Shown here piece after piece: positions 1 through 4,163 of a stretch of DNA of 7,743 bases. Under the pieces are notes generated by a model. That model made no database searches. It saw nothing but the letters and a program-made list of their open reading frames with translations, and was not told where the DNA came from. Position 1 is the first letter of the stretch, and every line of letters begins with the position of its first letter. The position numbers and the translations under genes were made by a program. This stretch comes from an uncultured Trueperaceae bacterium. GTDB taxonomy: Bacteria; Deinococcota; Deinococci; Deinococcales; Trueperaceae. The stretch spans positions 1-7,743 of the forward strand of contig CALDPK010000253.1 in the NCBI GenBank assembly GCA_937911855.1, written 5' to 3'.

Positions 1-28
1 GGACGCGCCGGGCGGGGTTTGAAATCAC

Positions 29-46
29 GTGAAGCCCAGGCTCCAC
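29..46 (-). terminator. Hairpin downstream of the Skp-like gene, weak terminator candidate
   Basis: Read on the minus strand this is a 7-bp stem, GTGGAGC and GCTTCAC with one G-U pair, closing a CTGG tetraloop. It starts 32 nt past the stop codon of the Skp-like gene. On the plus strand the wobble becomes an A-C mismatch, so the minus-strand RNA folds better. The minus-strand run after the stem is only GTGATTT, not a proper U-tract, so an intrinsic terminator is possible but not shown. The rest of 1-77 holds no gene I can support. Confidence 0.3.
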
Positions 47-77
47 CAAATTTTCAGGCGACAGTGCGCAGCGAAAG

Positions 78-344
78 CTACTGAGCGGCTGCTGGAGTCG
101 CGGGAGCGTCGCGATTGAGCTCGGTGATCACCTTCGAGGTGATGTCGAGGGACTGATCCCGATAAATCACCGTGGACACACCCGTACCAGCTGCATCGGA
201 GCTGTCCAACAAGAGGGTTGCCCCTTCACGAATAGCGACCGTGCGTGCGACATTGCTGATCTTGTCGATGATCGTCTGACGGCTGCGCACGAAGCGTTCG
301 CGGAATTCGTGCAGGTATTGCCGTAAGTCGTCAGCTGAAGGCAT
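78..344 (-). CDS. Half-length Skp/OmpH-like protein (C-terminal part of the family only)
   Basis: An 88-residue protein that aligns by eye with the C-terminal half of Skp/OmpH periplasmic chaperones. A charged helix (residues 6-40) runs into G-A-T-L-L-L-D (41-47), then a short strand ending V-I-Y-R-D (59-63), then the typical S-L-D-I-T...V-I-T-E-L-N ending (66-77) and an Ala/Pro tail. Skp family members are usually about 160-180 residues and carry a signal peptide. Here the signal peptide, first strand and first long helix are absent, and the 84-bp gap to pheA is too short to hold them in another frame. The ATG at 344 is chosen because AGGAGAG (360-354) lies 9 nt upstream; an in-frame TTG at 368 would put that ribosome site inside the gene. 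It may be a shortened cytoplasmic derivative or a decayed remnant. The Skp-like assignment is fairly firm; activity as a chaperone is doubtful without the signal peptide. Confidence 0.7.
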   Translation of the reverse strand: MPSADDLRQYLHEFRERFVRSRQTIIDKISNVARTVAIREGATLLLDSSDAAGTGVSTVIYRDQSLDITSKVITELNRDAPATPAAAQ

Positions 345-367
345 GGTCAGGTACTCTCCTGCCGGCA

Positions 368-373
368 ATTGTA
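368..373 (-). promoter_or_regulatory. -10-like hexamer TACAAT ahead of the Skp-like gene
   Basis: On the minus strand TACAAT differs from the TATAAT consensus at one position and lies 23 nt before the ATG at 344, just upstream of the AGGAGAG ribosome site. No convincing -35 box is seen at the usual spacing. Start of transcription would fall near 361, giving a very short leader. Confidence 0.35.
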
Positions 374-391
374 ACGTGTCATTCTCACGTT
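373..391. promoter_or_regulatory. Perfect 6-bp dyad touching the -10 box, operator candidate
   Basis: AACGTG (373-378) and CACGTT (386-391) form a perfect inverted repeat with a 7-bp spacer. The dyad abuts and overlaps by one base the TACAAT hexamer of the Skp-like gene, between that gene and the pheA stop codon. This position would suit a repressor site; as RNA it could also be a small hairpin ending the pheA transcript, although no U-tract follows. Confidence 0.3.
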
Positions 392-428
392 TCCGTACCG
401 CGGGCGTGGATTTCCGACAAGCTTTGCG

Positions 429-1268
429 CTACAGCTGAATGGGTGCCGCCGGGTAAGAACCCAGGAATTTCATCATGGCCGCCCGCCGCATTATGCCCGT
501 CAGGGCCGCTGATACGTTCTCGTCCCGGATGTCGCCTTCTATGTCCACGTAGAACAGGTAACTCCACGGTTTGTCACGGCGCGGGCGGCTCTCAAGCTTC
601 GTCATGTTCACGCCGTGGTCGTTGAATACCTTCAGGCATTCGACCAGTTCGCCGGGCCGGTGCTTGGTGGCGAGGATCAGGCTGGACTTGCGCTGCCCGG
701 TGCTGGCGGCAGCTTCCTCGAAGCCCAGTACGAAGAAGCGCGTGAAGTTGAAGTCCAGGTCTTCGATGCCGCTGGCCAGGACCTCGAGGCCGTATTTCTC
801 CGCGGCAGCCTGGCTGGCGATCGCCGCGCGGCCTTCGCCGCCGTTCTCGCTCAGCAGTTTGGCGGCGCCGGCAGTGTCGAAGTCAACGACTGCCTCCATG
901 TCGTGCCTGGCCAGGAAGCCTGCGCACTGCTCGAGCGCCTGCGGATGCGAGTAAACGCGCCTGACGTCCTCGAGGCTTGTGCCCGGCTTCGCAAGGAGGT
1001 TGTGCCTGACGCGCACGATCTGCTCGGCCACCACGTGCAGTGATGAATCGCGCAGCAGGTCGTATGACTGGTTTATGGAGCCGGCCAGGCTGTTCTCCAC
1101 CGGCAGGCATACGTGCGTGAACCCTTCGGTTCCCGCTGCTGCCACCGCCTGCGCAAACGTCGGGAAGCCCACCGCGTCGGCATCTGCGGCAAACTGCAGT
1201 GCTGCCGCTTCACTGAATGCACCCGGTACTCCCTGATACGCAATCCGACGTCTGACTGGCTGGCTCAT
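429..1268 (-). CDS. pheA: Prephenate dehydratase, monofunctional, with C-terminal ACT domain
   Basis: Converts prephenate to phenylpyruvate with loss of water and CO2, the committed step to phenylalanine in the cytoplasm. The 279-residue product has the full family layout: Y-Q-G-V-P-G-A-F-S-E-A near the N-terminus (11-21), L-P-V-E-N-S-L-A-G-S-I (55-65), Y-S-H-P-Q-A-L-E-Q-C (106-115) and the catalytic T-R-F motif (176-178). A C-terminal ACT domain follows, with G-E-L-V (206-209, usually G-A-L-V) and E-S-R-P (226-229), the phenylalanine-binding feedback site. There is no chorismate mutase domain, so this is not a fused P-protein. The ATG at 1268 is preferred because homologs start just before the R-I-A-Y-Q-G strand; a GTG at 1286 is also in frame. 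Neither has a good ribosome site, but TAAACT lies 8 nt before the ATG, fitting leaderless initiation. Stop is TAG at 431-429. Divergent from the exported-protein cassette. Confidence 0.96.
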   Translation of the reverse strand: MSQPVRRRIAYQGVPGAFSEAAALQFAADADAVGFPTFAQAVAAAGTEGFTHVCLPVENSLAGSINQSYDLLRDSSLHVVAEQIVRVRHNLLAKPGTSLEDVRRVYSHPQALEQCAGFLARHDMEAVVDFDTAGAAKLLSENGGEGRAAIASQAAAEKYGLEVLASGIEDLDFNFTRFFVLGFEEAAASTGQRKSSLILATKHRPGELVECLKVFNDHGVNMTKLESRPRRDKPWSYLFYVDIEGDIRDENVSAALTGIMRRAAMMKFLGSYPAAPIQL

Positions 1269-1276
1269 AAGCACGG

Positions 1277-1282
1277 AGTTTA
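1277..1282 (-). promoter_or_regulatory. Leaderless-type -10 element TAAACT for pheA
   Basis: TAAACT on the minus strand fits TANNNT and ends 8 nt before the pheA ATG. No Shine-Dalgarno sequence is present in between. This spacing places the transcription start at or next to the initiation codon, as in leaderless promoters of Deinococcus. No clear -35 box is visible. Confidence 0.4.
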
Positions 1283-1348
1283 GCACCGTTCAGGTGAAAT
1301 GCCGCGCGCACGCGGGCAGGCTCGGGTCCAGTCCTAGGTAATCATCCA

Positions 1349-1378
1349 TTGCCCCTGCCGGGGGGCACCGCCCATACT
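1349..1378 (+). promoter_or_regulatory. Possible promoter of the exported-protein cassette with a dyad in the spacer
   Basis: TTGCCC (1349-1354), 18 bp, then CATACT (1373-1378) is the best -35/-10 pair I can find upstream of the gene at 1434; each box matches consensus at four of six positions. The spacer region contains TGCCCC (1350-1355) and GGGGCA (1362-1367), a perfect 6-bp inverted repeat that could be an operator or a small hairpin. Transcription would start near 1385, leaving a leader of about 49 nt. Weak evidence, as the boxes are poor and GC-rich DNA gives chance matches. Confidence 0.25.
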
Positions 1379-1392
1379 GCTCGCAGCGTGAA

Positions 1393-1425
1393 GCTGGCCA
1401 GCCTTTCGCCAGTACCGATAACTGG
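1393..1425 (+). promoter_or_regulatory. Nested CCAG/CTGG repeats in the leader of the first cassette gene
   Basis: A 10-bp perfect palindrome GCTGGCCAGC (1393-1402) is followed by CCAGT (1409-1413), 7 nt, ACTGG (1421-1425). The last arm overlaps the first two G residues of the GGAGG ribosome site (1424-1428). The CCAG and CTGG words can pair in more than one way, so alternative folds that hide or expose the ribosome site are possible. This is structure seen in sequence; a regulatory role is inference. Confidence 0.3.
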
Positions 1426-1433
1426 AGGTCATC

Positions 1434-2039
1434 ATGAAAAAGCTTCGCTTCATTCTCGCCGCCGCCCTCATCCTCGGGCAGCTCCCCATGGCAGCTTTCG
1501 CCGCACCAGCGTCCTCGGGCGGACCGGTGGCGCTCAGCCAGGAGGTTCAGGACAGCGTCACGGGTGGCACGTGCAGCACCTGCAACCGGAACAATGATCC
1601 CAAGCCTCCTGCCGAGCCTCCGGTCAAGATCGGCTCACCGTACTGGGAGCACACCCGGACCAGGCAGGTATCCCACACGGTGCCTACCGGTCAGCTGGTG
1701 TTCCAGCACAACAATTACGGTCACGTCACCGTCACCAGGGGGTTCAGCTGGACCGAGAAGGACTCCATGAGCTGGTCTGCCGGCGGCGGCATCCCCGGCG
1801 GCGTGATCCAGGCCAGCATCGGCCGTACTTACGACAACTCCCGGACTGAATCCATGAACGTGACGATACCGGGTGGTTACAGCTACAAGCACTACATCAG
1901 TTACCCCACCACCCGCTACCATCACGACTTCACCCGCTACCAGGACTGGAGCGACGGTTCGCGCCAGAGCCTGAACAGCAGTTCCGTCGGATCGTCCAGG
2001 ATCAGCACGCGTCACGGCACCCAGGTCAACAAACTCTGA
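1434..2039 (+). CDS. Exported small protein with a double-glycine-like motif after its signal peptide
   Basis: Not recognised as a named family. The 201-residue product starts with a clear Sec signal peptide: K-K-L-R, a hydrophobic core (5-17) and A-F-A followed by A-P at 24, giving probable cleavage after residue 23. Next comes L-S-Q-E-V-Q-D-S-V-T-G-G (34-45), which resembles the L-S-x-E-E-L...V-x-G-G leader ending of bacteriocins and other peptides cleaved by C39 proteases. Immediately after it are the only two cysteines, C-S-T-C (47-50), then a proline-rich linker (55-63). The rest (66-201) is rich in Ser, Thr, Tyr, His and Gly, with alternating polar/nonpolar stretches (88-145) around a Gly-rich turn (117-123), suggesting beta-structure. 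A strong ribosome site GGAGG lies 5 nt before the ATG. It is the first gene of a plus-strand trio and is followed by a strong hairpin. Toxin, bacteriocin or surface protein are possible; none is shown. Confidence 0.85.
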   Translation: MKKLRFILAAALILGQLPMAAFAAPASSGGPVALSQEVQDSVTGGTCSTCNRNNDPKPPAEPPVKIGSPYWEHTRTRQVSHTVPTGQLVFQHNNYGHVTVTRGFSWTEKDSMSWSAGGGIPGGVIQASIGRTYDNSRTESMNVTIPGGYSYKHYISYPTTRYHHDFTRYQDWSDGSRQSLNSSSVGSSRISTRHGTQVNKL

Positions 2040-2077
2040 CGCACCCCCGACTTCAATCCTCTCCCTTGCTGCGACAC

Positions 2078-2107
2078 CCGGTTGCCGGCTCCCCGGCCGG
2101 CAACCGG
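2078..2107 (+). promoter_or_regulatory. Perfect 12-bp inverted repeat between the first and second cassette genes
   Basis: CCGGTTGCCGGC (2078-2089) and GCCGGCAACCGG (2096-2107) are exactly complementary, closing a 6-nt loop (TCCCCG). It begins 39 nt after the stop of the first gene and ends 5 nt before the AAAGGT ribosome site of the second. No U-tract follows (the next bases are ACTGAAAGG), so it is not a classical intrinsic terminator. Such intercistronic stems often protect the upstream message from 3' decay or partly block readthrough, so that the first gene is expressed above those downstream. Confidence 0.75.
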
Positions 2108-2124
2108 ACTGAAAGGTAAACACC

Positions 2125-2958
2125 ATGATCAGAAAGACCATCGTCCTTGCCTTCCTGCTCGCGGGCACCGCGTTGAGCCAGGTGCCGGCAGTCACGCCCG
2201 CCTGGCAACTGGTGGCAGCAGAAACCGGCAGCCCTGCACAGCTGTACCTGCAGTTGCCCGCCGACATGGATCCGCACTCGCTGACGGCGGTATCAGTACC
2301 CGGCGCCACCGTCAGCGGCTTCACCGTCCTGCCGGAAAGCGGCATCCTGAGCGTGGCGGTTACGGACGCCCGGGCCAACCCGCTCGTGATTACCGAGCTG
2401 ACCATCGAGGCTGGTGCCGGCCCGGTGACTCTCAGCCTTGCGCCCACCGAGGTTCACTGGCTTGACGGCCTCAACCGCGGCAGCCTGGTAATGCGGGCCA
2501 GCCAGCGGGTGACGGGCGGACAGCATGCCCTGGCGCTCCTGCTCGAGAACCCCACGGACGCAGTCATTGAGATCACAGAGTTCCGTTACGCACCTGCTGC
2601 CGTCACCACAGGCGAACTGCTGCTGGCGCGGGGTTTCGCTCCCCTTGCAGACCTTGCAGGCCTGCGGCTGCCGTGGCTGACGGGCAGCGCGGGCCCGAAG
2701 TATTCGGATCAGGGAGCGCTGGCGCCCGACCAGTGGGACGGACTGACATTCGAACGCTTCAGCTTCGCCGACTCAGGCTTGGTGCTCGAACCTGGCGCTC
2801 AGGCCATCCTGATACTTGCAGCACCTGCCTTCACTTCGGCTGAGCTGTTCAGCAGCCAGGCCATGCTGGGCTTCGGGCCGTGGCTGGAGTACACGCAGGC
2901 TGGCCAGCCGTACGCGCTGCAGCCGTTCGTGCAGAAACCGGGCTTGCAGTCACGGTGA
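2125..2958 (+). CDS. Secreted or periplasmic all-beta protein of unknown function
   Basis: Not recognised. The 277-residue product begins M-I-R-K-T followed by a hydrophobic core (6-15) and A-L-S-Q (16-19), a typical Sec signal with probable cleavage after residue 18. The mature part contains no cysteine and no further membrane segment. It is made of short alternating hydrophobic stretches separated by Pro/Gly/Asp turns (for example 70-80, 86-95, 100-106). One stretch, L-L-L-E-N-P-T-D-A-V-I-E-I (138-150), reads like an Ig-type beta-sandwich strand pair. Residues 165-215 contain a more irregular, Leu/Pro/Trp-containing part. The start is supported by AAAGGT (2112-2117) 7 nt upstream. The stop at 2958 is only 4 bp before the next gene, so the two are almost certainly co-transcribed. 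Its place between an exported substrate-like protein and a TolC-like protein would suit a periplasmic partner or adaptor, but that is inference from position only. Confidence 0.8.
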   Translation: MIRKTIVLAFLLAGTALSQVPAVTPAWQLVAAETGSPAQLYLQLPADMDPHSLTAVSVPGATVSGFTVLPESGILSVAVTDARANPLVITELTIEAGAGPVTLSLAPTEVHWLDGLNRGSLVMRASQRVTGGQHALALLLENPTDAVIEITEFRYAPAAVTTGELLLARGFAPLADLAGLRLPWLTGSAGPKYSDQGALAPDQWDGLTFERFSFADSGLVLEPGAQAILILAAPAFTSAELFSSQAMLGFGPWLEYTQAGQPYALQPFVQKPGLQSR

Positions 2959-2962
2959 TCAC

Positions 2963-4147
2963 ATGACCGGAACCGTTACCCGGCTGTTGCTGCTGAGCCT
3001 GCTGCTGGTGACTGGCGTTAATGCGCAGCCGCTTCACCCTGACCAGCTGCCGTCACTGCAGCCGATTCTGCAGGATGAGCCCCCGCCGGCCGGGCCTGGC
3101 CGGCTCAGCTGGCAGCTTCACCAGCAGCTGTACTGGTCGCCGCCTGCCACGGAAGGCACGCTGTCACTCAATCCGTCGCTGACCTATGTCCTGCACGACC
3201 CGCAGGCCGCACTGAGCGACGAGGTGCGCCGGCAGGACGCCCTGCTGCTCACTGCCGAGAACTCCGACCGGGCCGCCCGCGACGCACTCGAGCTGCACCA
3301 GCAGTACCTGTCCCTGCAGGGCAGCCTGTGGTTCCAGGATTTCCTGCTCGACTGGCTTGATCACTGGCAGATGCTCACAACAGCTGATGGTGATCTCGCT
3401 GCGCGTGACGAGACCAGCCGGATGGCCGCTGAAGCCATGCTCCTGGAAACTGATGACGCCATCGAACTGCAGCTGCTGAACCTGTCGCTGGGAGGGGTAC
3501 AGGTGGTCGAGGGGCCCGAAGCCTGGTTCAGGCCGGCTGTGGAGTTGCCGGCAGAACCACTGGCGGCCTGCCTGACGGGCAGCCGGGAACTCCGGCGCCT
3601 TGACCTGCTTCAGGGTTATGAACTGCTCGACGCCGGACTGCACGCTGCAGGCAGAAGGCAGCGCGTGGAGCTGAACGTTGGGGCGAGTGTCGCACTGTCC
3701 GCTGCCGGTTCACCCGATCTGGGCTGGAACTTCGGTCTGCGGGTGAGCCGCGCTGACCACTCCGGACCGCAACTGGCTTTCGATGCCTCAGCCGGCACGA
3801 TCTCCCAGTCACTAACCCTGCGGCCAGAAGAAAGTGAGCCGGAACCAGCTGCCCCGGACCTGAGCAGCGCCTTCGACCGCGAAGCGATCCGGCTCATGGA
3901 GCTGCTGAGCCTGAGCGGACAGGCGGCACGGCAGGAAGACATCAGACGGCGGACGGCTGACCTGGAGCTGGCTCACCTGCGGGACCGAATCGAAGCCGGC
4001 ACCGCCAGGCGCGCTGACCTGCAGCCGGTACTCGACAGTTTCGTCGAACTGGCCCAGGCAGTCAGTTACCGCGACTGGGTGCTGCTGTCACTGGCCGTCG
4101 AATGCCGCCTGCCGGCAGCTTACCGTCAGGTGGAGGTGTACCCGTGA
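2963..4147 (+). CDS. Divergent TolC-like outer-membrane protein candidate
   Basis: A 394-residue exported protein with a signal peptide (hydrophobic core 8-17, V-N-A before Q22). The layout resembles outer-membrane efflux proteins of the TolC/OEP type: a strand region (48-77), a long helical region (83-176), then A-A-C-L-T-G-S-R-E-L-R-R-L (201-213) running into a helix and G-R-R-Q-R-V-E-L-N-V-G-A-S-V-A-L (230-245). That matches the repeat-junction pattern 'RPEL...A...lPslsl.asy' of the family. A second strand region (253-281), an acidic Pro-rich spacer (287-300) and a second helical region (303-380) follow, the last with the family-like E-A-G-T-A-R-R-A-D-L (344-353). Length is close to the usual 400-450. 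The ATG at 2963, 4 bp after the preceding stop, is preferred: an in-frame upstream ATG at 2816 would overlap the previous gene by 143 bp and lose the N-terminal signal. Only a weak GGTGA ribosome site is seen, suggesting translational coupling. The fold assignment is by pattern, not by search. Confidence 0.8.
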   Translation: MTGTVTRLLLLSLLLVTGVNAQPLHPDQLPSLQPILQDEPPPAGPGRLSWQLHQQLYWSPPATEGTLSLNPSLTYVLHDPQAALSDEVRRQDALLLTAENSDRAARDALELHQQYLSLQGSLWFQDFLLDWLDHWQMLTTADGDLAARDETSRMAAEAMLLETDDAIELQLLNLSLGGVQVVEGPEAWFRPAVELPAEPLAACLTGSRELRRLDLLQGYELLDAGLHAAGRRQRVELNVGASVALSAAGSPDLGWNFGLRVSRADHSGPQLAFDASAGTISQSLTLRPEESEPEPAAPDLSSAFDREAIRLMELLSLSGQAARQEDIRRRTADLELAHLRDRIEAGTARRADLQPVLDSFVELAQAVSYRDWVLLSLAVECRLPAAYRQVEVYP

Positions 4148-4163
4148 AGCGGTGAATCCTTCA
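4145..4163. terminator. Small dyad joining two convergent stop codons
   Basis: TGAAG (4145-4149) and CTTCA (4159-4163) form a 5-bp inverted repeat whose outer bases are exactly the TGA stops of the converging genes; G51/C58 can extend it past a bulged C. The gap between the two genes is 13 bp. It is too weak to be a convincing terminator, but nothing else in this junction could end the two transcripts. Confidence 0.2.

Noticed and set aside
1..48. A tRNA or tmRNA 3' end on the plus strand (begins GGACGCG and ends GGCTCCACCA, as tmRNA does).
   Set aside because: Counting back from the CCA, the T-stem arms (positions 21-25 and 33-37) are not complementary and no canonical TTCRA loop is at the right distance; the segment is also longer than the matching tmRNA end. 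The match is probably chance, but the sequence left of the window would settle it.
615..1043. A 142-codon plus-strand frame opposite pheA.
   Set aside because: It is antisense to conserved prephenate dehydratase motifs and has no recognisable domain or start signal.
1635..2447. A 270-codon minus-strand reading frame crossing two plus-strand genes.
   Set aside because: It spans the intergenic hairpin, lacks a ribosome site and domain, while the plus-strand genes have signal peptides and ribosome sites.
2816..2962. A longer start for the TolC-like gene.
   Set aside because: It would overlap the preceding gene by 143 bp and place a Ser/Arg/Cys-rich stretch before the signal peptide; the ATG at 2963 gives a normal exported N-terminus.
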